Shown piece after piece: positions 12,067 to 21,861 of a stretch of 64,000 nt of DNA; the stretch's first letter is position 1; every line of letters begins with the position of its first letter. Source of the DNA: Boothiomyces macroporosus. Lineage: Eukaryota > Chytridiomycota > Chytridiomycetes > Rhizophydiales > Terramycetaceae. The translations under genes were made by a program, and so were the position numbers. The DNA lies in NCBI GenBank assembly GCA_027604185.1, contig JADGKB010000020.1, positions 62,001 to 126,000 on the forward strand, in the 5' to 3' direction. Under the pieces are notes generated by a model. That model was not told the DNA's origin and did no database searches. It worked only from the letters and a program-made list of their open reading frames with translations.

Positions 12067-12885
12067 ATGATGGCAGAGTCAGGTACACTATATTCCTTAC
12101 GTAACAGATCGTAATCGCATGGAAGAAGATATTTCACCACAAAGAGGCAGCCCAGAACGAAGAGAGTTTAGGGACAGATCCCTTTCGCCAAGAAGACAGT
12201 CTCCAGAAAGAAGAGACGCAGGAGCAGAAGAAGCCAGCACCCAAACGAACTTGTTTATCACCGGCCTTACTAATCGTATCCGTGAAAACGACTTGATTGA
12301 GCTGTTTTCAAAGTATGGCAAAGTTGAAAAGTGCCATATAATGTAATACTTGCGTAACAGTAGGCGAGACCCACACACTGGCGACTCTAGAGGATTTGGA
12401 TTTATTAATTACACTACTGTTGCTGAAGCCGATGCTGCTTTAGCTCTTGACGGCTATGAGTTTATGGAGAAAACGCTAATAGTGCAAAAAGTAAGAGTTT
12501 CTAATCATAGGCTAAGCGTGCTAGGGCTCGTACACCTACTCCTGGCCAATACCGTGGTCCTATTAAGGAGCGTAGACGTAAGACTCGTTTTTAACATCCA
12601 GCTGATTTTGATCGCAGAGGTTATGGCCGCTACGATCCCTACGACAGAAGAGATTACGACAGACGACCACCATACGACCGCTATGATCAACGTGGCTATG
12701 ATCGTGGACCAAGAAGAGACTACGACAGAAGAGATTACGACAGATACGATCGCGGATACGACAGACCACCTCCACGTCGCTACGAAGACAGAGAAATGGA
12801 CAGAGGCTACGATCGCAGACCACCACCTTCTGGAGACAACTTTGACAGACGTCCACCACCTTATGAAAGGGAAAGAAGATTTTGA
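12067..12885 (+). CDS. TRA2: Transformer-2-like SR splicing regulator
   Basis: RNA-binding splicing regulator. Product 243 aa: N-terminal RS-like region (SPERREFRDRSLSPRRQSP), one RRM (NLFITGLTNRIRENDLIELF ... SRGFGFINY), the Tra2 hallmark RARTPTPGQYRGP just after the RRM, and a C-terminus of YDRR/RGYDR repeats ending PPPYERERRF. Introns 12083-12107 (25 nt), 12343-12360 (18), 12491-12510 (20) and 12578-12601 (24). The reading frame after 12,510 differs from the longest uninterrupted ORF; the spliced frame gives the Tra2 linker and the Tyr-Asp-Arg tail. It has the most variable intron lengths of any gene here. Confidence 0.88.
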
Positions 12886-13264
12886 TCTCAACATCAGACA
12901 TTAAAAATAATTTTTTTGCAAATCATTTTCAATATGGGATCAGTTAACACACGTTATACAGATCACTTTTTTGTTTTTTCAATCCAAATCACTAAGATTT
13001 ACTCCCGACAACCTTCATATACAATTAAGAGCATTCAAGCACACTGTCAATTGAATTTACGCACCCTGCAGTAGCAATACCACCGCATTTAGTACTTTTT
13101 GCCATTATCAGCTGTACCTGTACACATCTATTTGCACTCAGAATCAACTTGAATTTTAAGCGCATCAGGTTACGATCGATAAACCAAATGACATTTATAT
13201 TCTACAAACCATTCGGCACGCTTTCGCCCTGGCGCATTTCCATTCCATCGAACCACGCACTACG
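12886..13264. other. Convergent spacer, TRA2/IMPACT-like
   Basis: 379 nt between two stop codons, AT-rich. No feature recognised. It is unusually long for a convergent gap in this window, where others are 10-93 nt. Confidence 0.5.
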
Positions 13265-13752
13265 CTACTTTACATATCCATTTTCCTTCAAAACAATCGC
13301 GGCTGTATTATTGATTACTCTAAATCTGGAAGGACCAAGTTTCACTCCACCATACCACCTAGTAACTACAACCAGCACATTCTTTACACTATACCCTTGG
13401 AGCATCTGCAATAACTTTACACCAGCGCCAGTCTCGCCATCACAATCAGATCCCTTGTAAATAAACATATACCTGTACCATCTTACCCTCAATTTCTAAT
13501 CTATACGCGCTAATATTATGTGTTGCTTTCATTATCCGTCTACATTAATATCAAATACTTGTTGGAGAGTATGCTCTGATGCACCAGGTCAATATCGCTC
13601 TTTGATTTTATTGTAGCGACGTGTGCCATAAACTTGCTCTTTTTCTCAATCACAAATTCCTTTGAATGGTGGATAAGCGGTGTATTTGGTAGTAGTTGGT
13701 ACTCCATATTATGAATTGAAAAGTATCTTTTTGGTGGAGTGAACCTGACCAT
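13265..13752 (-). CDS. IMPACT/YigZ (UPF0029) family protein
   Basis: IMPACT/YIH1 proteins bind Gcn1 and dampen Gcn2 signalling; bacterial YigZ shares the same domain. Product 149 aa containing only that domain: KEFVIEKKSKFMAHVA, KATHNISAYR, the core GSDCDGETGAG and VKNVLVVVTRWYGGVKLGPSRF. The N-terminal RWD domain that binds Gcn1 in IMPACT/YIH1 is absent, so a Gcn1 role is uncertain. Introns at 13540-13558 and 13454-13472, 19 nt each. Its ATG lies 36 nt beyond the stop of the ABC transporter on the same strand. An in-frame Met 15 codons later could be the start instead. Confidence 0.85.
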
Positions 13753-13788
13753 TGGGAAAAAAATTGCAGATTCAAATATTACAACAGT

Positions 13789-15843
13789 TTATTTTGAAAT
13801 TTCTTCGCCAATGAGGGCAGAAAAGTGACCTTTTTGCGCAATCAATTCATTGTATGTTCCAGATTCCATGACTTTGCCTTTTCCAAGCATGAATATGCGA
13901 TCGGCTTTCTGAATTGTGCTAAGACGGTGTGCGATCGTTATTACTGTTCTTCCTTGAATAAGACGATCTAGGGCTTCTTGGACTAATATTTCTGATGCAT
14001 TGTCCAGCGCTGATGTTGCTTCATCTAGTACGAGAATCCTAGGGTTCTTGAGCAAAGCACGAGCGATTGCTATCCTCTGCTTTTGCCCACCGCTAATTTG
14101 CTGTCCTCTATCCCCCAAGTGTGTGTCGTACCCTTGAGGGAAAGATGTTATAAACGAGTGAGCGTTTGCTTTCTTGGCAGCCTCGATAACTTCTTCATCT
14201 GTTGCGTCAGGCTTGCCATATCTGATGTTTTCCTTTACAGTATCCGAGAAAAGCGTTGGTTCCTGAGATACTAGACCCATTAGAGATTCCCTCATCCAAA
14301 CAGGATCAATTTCCCCTAATGGAACACCATCAATCGTAATTGACCCATGTTCTGGATCATAAAACCTTAATAAGAGTTGTGTAATCGTACTTTTTCCAGA
14401 TCCTGAATGTCCAACGATGGCAACATGCTCCCCTGGACTAAGCGAAAAGCTTAAATCGCTCAATATTTTTGCTTCAGGCCTGGTTGGATATGAAAATGCA
14501 ACGTTTTTGAATTCAATGTTTCCTTTTAAAATTTCAAGTTTCTTGCCAGCTGTATCTCAATTCAAACGTACCTGTTTTTTCAATAAATGAAGGCTGATTG
14601 ATTAATGAAAAGATTCTGTCTCCAGCTCCAGCTCCTTTGTTCAAATCAGTATACCAAGAGCTGAGACCAACTAGTGACGAACCAACTAACATTAATTACA
14701 GTTACCATAGATCGTGTATAAAAAGAAACTTGTCAATTCACCAATAGAAATCAAACCGCTGTTTACCAAAGATCCTCCGTAATACAATATTGCTAGAATT
14801 ACGATATTTCCTGAAAATCCCATCAAAGAAAAGAATGCTGCTGAAGCATACCCTTGCTGCATTCCCAAATTGTAAACATTTTCTGCTTTAGCGTTATATC
14901 TAAAATTAGCTCCGTTGTACTTTTCGATTTCCGTAGTTTCTTTCGCAAAAGCCCTAACGGTTCTTAGGTGCTGTAGCTTCTCCCCGGCAAGTTTGGTTAA
15001 TTCTGCTGAAGCATCGGTTGTCTTTTTCGCTAATCCACGAACATATCTGCCATAAGTCACCGCGGCAATTGAAATCGCAGGAACAATCAGCATAATCGTC
15101 ATAGTGAGCTGTACATTGACATACAGCATAGCTCCTAATCCCGTTCCAGCCATTACTAAACTTCGAAGTCCATCTGCAATGTTGTTTGTAAGTGTCCTTC
15201 CAACTACGACCGTGTCAGTGGACAGTCTGCTTATTAATTCATTGCTCTGTAATTTATCATGAAATGCGATATCCTGTTTCATCACTCTGTTGAACAGCGT
15301 GTTTCTCAGCCTCGTTATCACTCTTTCACTGGCTTTAGTCATCAATATCTGTCTCCCAGCATTTGCGGCAGCTCCGACTATACATTAGCGATAATTACCG
15401 ACAAATACACCCACTAACACACTAAATAGTGCAGTCAAAGACCCAGTTTTTTCCAGTAAAGATTTCAATAGTGTTGAATTATTCTTTGAATTCATAAACC
15501 CAACCGGATCCACACCTGAATTGTCGCCAAGTTTCGGTTTATCAAAATCCGCTGTGTCTGCCCCTGCATCCGCCATTACAATATCAATAATCGCCCCCAT
15601 TGAAAATGGCACAGACATTGTTACAGCAGAACTAACCAGCAATAATCCAATCGATGCGATAACGATTTTCGTCTCTGGTTTTGCATAGGGCCAAAACGGC
15701 ATCAACTGTTCCTTTAGTGACTTTGGTTTCTTTGCCCTGGCAGAATTAAACCGCACCTGGAAGCGGTAATTAACTTTACTGATATTTTTACATGGATTCA
15801 GTCGAATAAATATCCCAGCTCTGTGGAAGCTGTAGTTGAACAT
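13789..15843 (-). CDS. MDL1: Mitochondrial ABC half-transporter, MDL1/ABCB10 type
   Basis: Inner-membrane half-transporter of the MDL1/ABCB10 group, exporting peptides or other matrix solutes. Product 663 aa: a basic, Ser/Arg-rich N-terminal presequence (about 1-40), a six-helix membrane domain, then the nucleotide-binding domain with Walker [11 protein letters not shown]-loop VSQEPTLF, signature ISGGQKQR, Walker [13 protein letters not shown] and switch His in IAHRLST. Introns 15378-15398, 14686-14705 and 14550-14571. Its ATG is only 57 nt from the divergent SDHC ATG, so both mitochondrial genes share a very small promoter region. Confidence 0.92.
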
Positions 15844-15900
15844 CTGATATATTCACACGCGGAAGGGAAAAATATTTTTCAGTTTCATCTACAAACGGAA
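15844..15900. promoter_or_regulatory. 57-nt bidirectional spacer, MDL1/SDHC
   Basis: The two start codons face away from each other across 57 nt, which must contain both leaders and at least the core promoters unless elements lie inside the genes. No TATA box is evident. Both products are mitochondrial inner-membrane proteins. Confidence 0.55.
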
Positions 15901-16451
15901 ATGTTGGTTAAACAATTATTCAACTGCAATAGGCTCGCTAGATTGTCCGTACGTCCAGTGCTCGGAATCAGATACAATTTCAACCGCTCAGTTTCAACCA
16001 ATTTCAATGATCCTGATGCTCACAAACCAACATTGGATATCGAGCCATTTTCAAAATCAGAACGATTAGGAAGACCAATTTCACCACACTTGACCATTTA
16101 CCAACCACAATTAACTTGGTACATGTCCATGTTTCATCGTATTACTGGAGCTGGAATTTCCGGGATCTTCTATCTTGTTGCGGGAGCATATGCGTTCTTG
16201 CCAGTCGATGCCGCTGTAATGGTCAATTACGTTCACTCATATCCGTTTTTCGTTGTATTCTTGGGCAAGGTAGTCATTGGACTCCCTCTTTTTTTCCATG
16301 CTTTCAATGGAATCAGACATTTGGTAAATGGAAGCTAATGTAGATTTGGGATACCGCCAACCAATTGACTCTCAAGGGAGTTTATAACACTGGGTACATT
16401 GTATTGGGATTGTCTACTGCTGCAACTCTTGCATTTGCTCTCTTTTATTAA
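15901..16451 (+). CDS. SDHC: Succinate dehydrogenase cytochrome b subunit
   Basis: Membrane anchor of complex II that binds haem b and ubiquinone. Product 176 aa: mitochondrial presequence ([20 protein letters not shown]), then [20 protein letters not shown], the quinone/haem motif FHRITGAGI and GIRHLIWD spanning three membrane helices. One intron, 16324-16343, restores the RHL-IWD junction. The ATG at 15,901 is preferred over an upstream one that would add a non-mitochondrial leader. It converges on the PX-PB1 gene with 41 nt between stops. Confidence 0.93.
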
Positions 16452-16492
16452 TAAATCTTCAAGATTTGCCCAACTGGTATGTTCATTTTTAT

Positions 16493-18595
16493 TTAAAGCT
16501 CTTGTACATTTATGAACAGGGTGAGTTTTCCATTGTTCAGACAGTGATCCAAACAGCCGAGCCAATCTTCTTGATCATCAATCGTGAGGATTTCCATATC
16601 TGGGTCTCTGTACGAAATGCTGGATAGATAAACCAAGTCAGAGTCTGTCTTTTTCCATTTGAACGAATCTGGCAGCAAGGTACACTTTCTAGCAAGCTTT
16701 TCGCGCAAAGTGTCAATATCAATTGTTTTTGCTACTCGAACTGTAACAGTGGATCCGGTAGAGATAATCAGACGCAGAGTCAGAAAGTTGCTGCCACCAT
16801 CAGGCACTTGCATAGATTGTTGTAATGCGATTAGTTCATGCAGTCTGTTTGCCTTGACGTTGACTTCTGCATCCACAGTCTGGGTTTGCTCACCTTCTTC
16901 CTTTGAGTTGTTTCTTCTCTTAATTCCACGAAGTAAGGTGCTTATGCTTTCTTTGGCAATACTTTCTCTGCTCTTTTCAGTCGACGGTGAAACGGACCTG
17001 TTGGTAACTCGATCAAGAGATTCATACGGAAGAGACTCATAGCCAGACTCTTTTTGAGCATTGTGGGAAGTGTAGTCAATAATTACTGGGGAATAATTGT
17101 AGTCATTCAAAATATCCGATGGAGAAGTGACAGCCTGGTAGTCCAATTCGCTTTGCATTGTATTATCTTCATTTGTCGTTGGATTTAGAGAACTGTTATT
17201 TGCAGGGGAGTCTGATCGCTTGATGATTGCAATATTCTTTGGCTTGTCTCCAGATGAAGTCTGTGCTGAGGCACTCCAATTCCTAGACTCCTTTCTGGAT
17301 GGGATAGATATTGAAAGCCTATTTGATCCAAATGCGCTTCTTTTAAGGGTGGCTATTCTTTGTTCTTCAAAGCTTTCGTCGAAACCAATATTAATTTTTG
17401 GTAGAATCAAATCCGGCATTGCTGCATTTTCAGAGTTCTTGCGGAGCTCTTCTCTGATTTTAGATTTTGATAAAGACTTTTCACTGTTGATTCTGCGGAT
17501 AATTGTGGAACGATCGATTTCTGTGTCATGGCTCAATCTAGATGGGGCCTTTTCAGTTTGTGACCTTTGGACGGTATCATCTGTGATAGTTTCACTGCTT
17601 TTGGTACTTTCAGTTCGAATTCTTTGCAGGGACATGTCATCCAGAATAGTGTCCTGGCTCTGACCAGAAAATATCTGGGATAGAATTGATCGCTCTTGCG
17701 GAATTTCCAGTTTCAGAGGGTTGCTAATCAGAGGAAGTGTTCCTGGGAGAGTGTCGTTATCATATTCGATATTTTCATTCTTGTAAAGGGAATAAGCAGG
17801 GGATTGCAATTCTTCTGGGGATTTGCTTTCCATGATTGTGTCTCGTAGGGATTCTATTGATTGCTTCTTGTTTAGATTAACTCCTAGGCTTTCAGCCAAG
17901 TCTGAGCAAAACTCTTCAAAAGTGGGCTTGTGCCTCAATGACGGTTGTGACACTGCAGACATTGGAGAAGGGGAATCAACAGGCGGGGTAGCAGGCAAGG
18001 GTTTATCCGTTCCAGGTGACTTTGCCAATCTATTAGGTCTTGGAAGAGAGGCTGATTTACCATTGGCACTCCTTGATTCTTTGCGAGGTTTGATATAAGC
18101 TTTTTCAGACTGTCTGTTGGTATTTGGAGAAACTATTGGCATATAGGCTTCGAAATTCATAAAGTCTTCCGGATTAGGGCTGTTCTGAATATCATGCTTC
18201 CATTCCCCAAAGAAAGTTGAAAAGAGCATTCGCCTGGTTAATTCCTGGGGCAGCGCCAGCAAATCCTTGACATATGAATCCAATACTTTGACTCATTCCA
18301 ATTCCTTTTGCTCCGAAACCACAGTGTCAGCCGGTAAAACTGGTAAATAAATTCTTCCATGGACAGGATGTATCAGTGTATCTCTTATAAATGTAAATTC
18401 ATGTCGTAGCTGAGTCTCCAATTTGATTTGAAATGTAATGAAATCGGAATATCTCCTTCGAATCTGATATGGATGCCGAGAGGTTTCCTTTCTACTTGTA
18501 GCAGGGACGACATGCAGCTCGTAGTACTTATCCCTGTCCATCGAGACAACATTGACCATAGCTAGAGTAGGTGCCAGTTTAATTGGTTTATCCAT
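16493..18595 (-). CDS. PX and PB1 domain protein interrupted by in-frame TGA
   Basis: Two domains of the kind found in polarity and NADPH-oxidase scaffolds such as Bem1/Scd2, but no SH3 domain. An N-terminal PX domain (residues about 10-115; IRRRYSDF, RIYLPVLPADT) binds phosphoinositides; a long Ser-rich middle is probably disordered; the C-terminal PB1 (last 85 residues) has an acidic DPDMEILTIDDQEDW motif. No intron was found. At 18,293-18,295 a TGA interrupts the frame just after the PX core (KELE-stop-VKVLDSYVKDLLALP). The frame is otherwise open on both sides and the copy at 61,560-63,662 has the same TGA. Nonsense mutation, readthrough or a non-GT-AG 18-nt intron are all possible. Confidence 0.72.
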
Positions 18596-19161
18596 TCTAG
18601 TATTTTTGTAAAAGTACTTTCGAACAGAGGGCGTAAAATAATTGTGGCAATCTTGCGACGCAAGCTTGTTTCACACGCATTTCACCACCGAGAACTGTAA
18701 GAGCTTGCCTTCAGTGCCAAATTGTGATAGGATCAAATATCGCAACCGTGTATCATTTAACAGTACTCTAATGCTAATTTATCCTTGGTTTTGTTTGACA
18801 GCTGGTGCACGAATGATTCTGATCAGGGAACTGATTCATTGACAACACGAACAAACTGAAACTGATACACCAAGCATGCACTCACAAAGCTATGGAGCAT
18901 CCTTCCGCCTGTATCATCTCTGATGTTTCTCAGTTCATAGGGGTATTTTATTTGCTACTTGTTTCAAAAAACCCATCAATCCAAAGTTATATAGTAGTAG
19001 ATTTCCTACTACCATGAGGGTTCAGCTACTTGAGATGCCTAATTCAAATTTACGTCATGAAAACCTTTTAGTTTGGGCTGCTTTTTGTGCAGGCTGCTGT
19101 AAGTCTCCAAGGCTCAACATCTCGGAATCCTATAAGTACTCTGGCAACACTGTTAAATTAC
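18596..19161. other. Spacer upstream of the BIM1-like gene
   Basis: 566 nt. It contains a perfect 7-bp hairpin (GTAGTAG, 5-nt loop, CTACTAC) at 18,994-19,012 and the decayed 5' piece of the BIM1-like gene from 19,057. The first 338 nt recur at the window end. Confidence 0.5.
19057..19140 (+). pseudogene. Decayed duplicate of the BIM1-like gene 5' exon
   Basis: Reads MKTF-stop-FGLLFVQAAVSLQGSTSRNP, strongly resembling the start of the gene 105 nt downstream (MKFAFLFALAAAQIHLQSP, then ISRNS). The shared layout is a Met-Lys start, hydrophobic run and SRN, but with a stop at codon 5 and the key His lost. It looks like a local tandem duplication of the signal-peptide exon. Confidence 0.4.
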
Positions 19162-19659
19162 ATGAAATTTGCCTTTCTGTTCGCACTGGCTGCAGCACAA
19201 ATACACTTACAATCGCCAATATCTCGAAATTCAACTACAGCTGCTAGTAAACTTTTAATTAATCGTAGCTGAGGATGAGACCGCACAACTAACTGGTCCT
19301 TGTGGAGGGAAAACGGTGCCAGGTCCTAGGTCGCAGCAGCCTTTACAGTTCAGTATTTCCCTGGATAGCAAGAATTCAAATGCAGAAATATGGATTAATG
19401 CAGCTGCTGGAGAAAATCCTACAACTTTTCCATCTTCATTGTTTAATGCTAATTTTACCAATGCAGGTCCAGTCACTATAGCAATTGATTTATCCCAAAT
19501 CCCAGGCTTGAACGGATTGACACCAGCAACTGTTCAGATTATACAGACTTCTGCGGATACCACTCATGACAGGTTTATATGTTTAGATTTACTGGTTAAT
19601 GCACCAGTCGTAACAACCACTAGGGCGATTATAAGGGCGCTCACAGTAAATATCACTAA
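19162..19659 (+). CDS. BIM1/X325-like secreted copper-binding family protein
   Basis: Resembles the LPMO-like X325 (Bim1) family of small secreted fungal copper-binding proteins. A signal peptide of about 14 residues ends just before His, giving a mature start HLQSPISR as in that family. TGPCGGKT follows, then a beta-sandwich stretch with TPATVQIIQT and FICLDLLVN (second Cys). The region where I remember a second His in X325 reads SLDSKNSNAEI here, so the copper site may be incomplete. Introns: 19247-19268 and a doubtful 17-nt one at 19607-19623. With the latter the product is 152 aa and its TAA overlaps the next gene's ATG; without it the frame runs on to 19,798. No GPI-anchor signal is seen. 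Confidence 0.6.
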
Positions 19660-20788
19660 TGCAGTCGACTTCCCCTCCAGCCAGCGCTTCAAGGAAGGTT
19701 GCGATTTTATTTCCTGGTCAGGGAGCGCAAGTAATTGGAAATTAAAAATAGCACGTAGGGATGGGAGCGGATATATACAAGGAGTACGCATCTGCTAGAC
19801 AAGTTATTGACGAATGTGAAGAAGCTTTGGGACTACGGTTGAAAAATATCATGTTTGAAGGACCTCAAAATATACTAACATCTACTATTAATGCACAACC
19901 TGGTAGGTTCGGAATTAACTCAGCGATTCTGTGCCATTCTATTGCATTATTGCGAGTGCTGGAGCAAGATTTTGGATTCGATATAAAGAAATGTACATAT
20001 GCGATGGGACATTCTTTGGGAGAATAGTATTAATTCATTAACCAAAGCTCTGCTCTAGTTGCCACTGGTTCTATTAGGTAATCTTTATTAATTCAGCCTT
20101 GTGGATGCGATAAGATTGGTCAGATTAAGAGGAGAAGCAATGCAGAAAAGTGTTAATAACAAAGCAACTGCAATGCGGGCATTGATTGTTACCGGAGATT
20201 ATTTGGATGCGATAGAGGAATTAATGCCAAGATTGACAAGATCATTGCCTGGAGAAGTTGCGGAAATTGCCAACATCAACTCGCGAACACAAGTAACTTT
20301 GTAACTGACAAGATTGTACTAAGTGGAACAGAAAAGGGTGTGGAATATGCAGCTTCTGTGTTTCATTCGAAAGGATATACTGGAAGATCGTTGCCTTTGC
20401 CTGTATCTGCTCCGTTCCATTGTAGTTTGATGGAGCCAGCAGCAGAAATCATGGGGCCAGCATTGGATGCGATCTCTTTCCAAGAGCCAAAGATTGAAGT
20501 AATTTCAAATGTTACCGCGAAACCAGTATTATTAAACTAAGACTAGTTTGTATCTCCGGAAGAAATCAGCAAGCTGCTTAAAAAACAAATTGTACAAACT
20601 GTCAATTGGCAGAGGTGTATTCAATATGCAAAGGATGATTTTGTATTCGATTGGATTGTAGTTGGGCCAAGCCGTGTACTTTCAAACCTTGTAAAGAAGG
20701 AATACCCACACGATTCAATAAGGTATTTTTGGCTAATATCAGATCTGTTTCAGTATTGCAAGATATCCGGGCATTTGATTGGAAATAA
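19659..20788 (+). CDS. MCT1: Malonyl-CoA:ACP transacylase, mitochondrial type
   Basis: Loads malonyl groups onto acyl carrier protein for type II (mitochondrial) fatty-acid and lipoate synthesis. Product 328 aa: VAILFPGQGAQHVGMG at the start, nucleophile Ser in GHSLGEYSALVATG, the malonyl-binding Arg in RLRGEAMQ and catalytic His in SAPFHCSLM. Seven introns: 19731-19751, 19903-19923, 20027-20047, 20078-20096, 20293-20312, 20526-20546 and 20723-20742. Exon 20,048-20,077 is only 30 nt. The leader MQSTSPPASASRK is a weak presequence. It converges on the kinase gene with 15 nt between stops. Confidence 0.92.
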
Positions 20789-20803
20789 AACACTATATTA
20801 ATT

Positions 20804-21597
20804 TTATTCATTGAACAAGGTAATCAGATGCTCCAATGCCGCTATGGTAACTTGCTCCACCCCAAAATCTTGAGAACTAATTACGATTGTTTTTTCATCA
20901 GGATCTTGGACATGAGCCAACATTTCTTTGTTGTTCCTTAGGTATTCTGGCCACACTACTTTTTCAAAATAATGTGGAGGATCTACCCAAGAGCCTTAAT
21001 AAAAGATAAAGTACCTTGAGTTGTAACATACGCCGTCCGTTCATTTCTACGCCGATTTAACGTTTCAAAAGGAGCGTGCAGGAAAATCTGAACATTGTAG
21101 GTATCCATGCACTCCTTGTGTGTGTACAACAAGAATCCATCAATGAATACAAATGGATTCTTTTCGTGAACAGGCTTCAACCTTTCGATTAATTCTTTAA
21201 TTCTAGAATTCGAATTCAAAACGTCTGCATGAGTCATCTGTGGTCTATTTGGCCCTACTTTGTGCTCTTTGAATTAGTATTATATACCTAGATTAACAAA
21301 AGTTACCCAGTTGCTGTTTCCCAGACTTTACGTCCTTCAAACACACCAAGAACGAATTGAAATCGATCGCCTGTATTAATATAATGTACTTGCGGGCAAT
21401 CCCAATTGGCATGTCCATTTAATTCAGGAATATCACTGTCGGGCTTGTAAAATTGGTCTTGATGAATGATCGCGGATTCAAATAAATAGGATAGGCAATT
21501 GGTGAGGGTTGATTTTCCTTTATAAACATAGGAATACCTGAGCAACTGGCCCCTTGGTTAATGGCTTATTACCTCCAACAGCAATCAGAATTGGCAT
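20804..21597 (-). CDS. NRK1: Nicotinamide riboside kinase
   Basis: Phosphorylates nicotinamide riboside to NMN in NAD salvage. Product 224 aa: P-loop GGASCSGKST (about 8-17), catalytic Asp in IIHQDQFYKP, NWDCPQAIDF, the lid region RRRNERTAYVTTQGSWVDPP and a final VVWPEYLRNN helix. Introns: 21553-21572, 21518-21537, 21371-21389, 21267-21306 (40 nt, stacked 19+21) and 20995-21014. Exon 2 (21,538-21,552) is a 15-nt microexon that codes the centre of the P-loop, so splicing is needed for an active enzyme. Confidence 0.9.
21267..21306 (-). other. Stacked mini-introns (19+21 nt) in NRK1
   Basis: In transcription order the halves are 21,306-21,288 and 21,287-21,267. Each starts GTA, has a TAAT box and ends AG. 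Splicing only the first leaves GGT ATA TAA, a stop; removing all 40 nt gives the continuous frame LEHKVGPNRPQ. This is the second case after OGG1. Confidence 0.6.
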
Positions 21598-21861
21598 TGC
21601 TTTTTTAAAAGGTAAAAATATATCCATGTTTTTCCAACCACACCAGTTGACACTCAGTAAGAGCTCTATAAAAGGGAAATCAATCAGCTATCAATTCAAT
21701 GCTGGTGAGAGGCGACTCGCTTTTATTTTATCTCGCGGCAAATTCCAACCAGCTGGCTACAGATCAAAGAGAGAGGCAGAACTAGTTCCGTTGTTATCCA
21801 AGGAATCAAACACAATTTCAAAGGGAATTGGAATTTGAAATTTTTTTCAAAATCATCACAA

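Noticed and set aside
12505..12901. Minus-strand ORFs opposite TRA2
   Set aside because: They exist only because the Tyr-Asp-Arg codon repeats leave the antisense frames open; low-complexity content and no motif.
12350..12904. Long Thr/Glu-rich ORF at the end of the TRA2 locus
   Set aside because: Shadow frame. With the 12,491-12,510 and 12,578-12,601 introns removed, another frame gives the Tra2 linker and the Tyr-Asp-Arg tail and stops at 12,885.
13149..13460. Plus-strand 103-codon ORF
   Set aside because: Antisense to the IMPACT-like gene, which has clear family motifs.
16659..18098. Several plus-strand ORFs of 90-150 codons
   Set aside because: Antisense to the Ser-rich PX-PB1 gene; no motif and no usable starts.
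18994..19012. Perfect 7-bp hairpin as a terminator or RNA gene
   Set aside because: Too short to call, no U-tract, and intrinsic terminators are not expected in a nuclear genome.
21554..21838. Plus-strand 94-codon ORF before NDUFA5
   Set aside because: Overlaps NRK1 exon 1 antisense and lies in the divergent promoter; no family resemblance.
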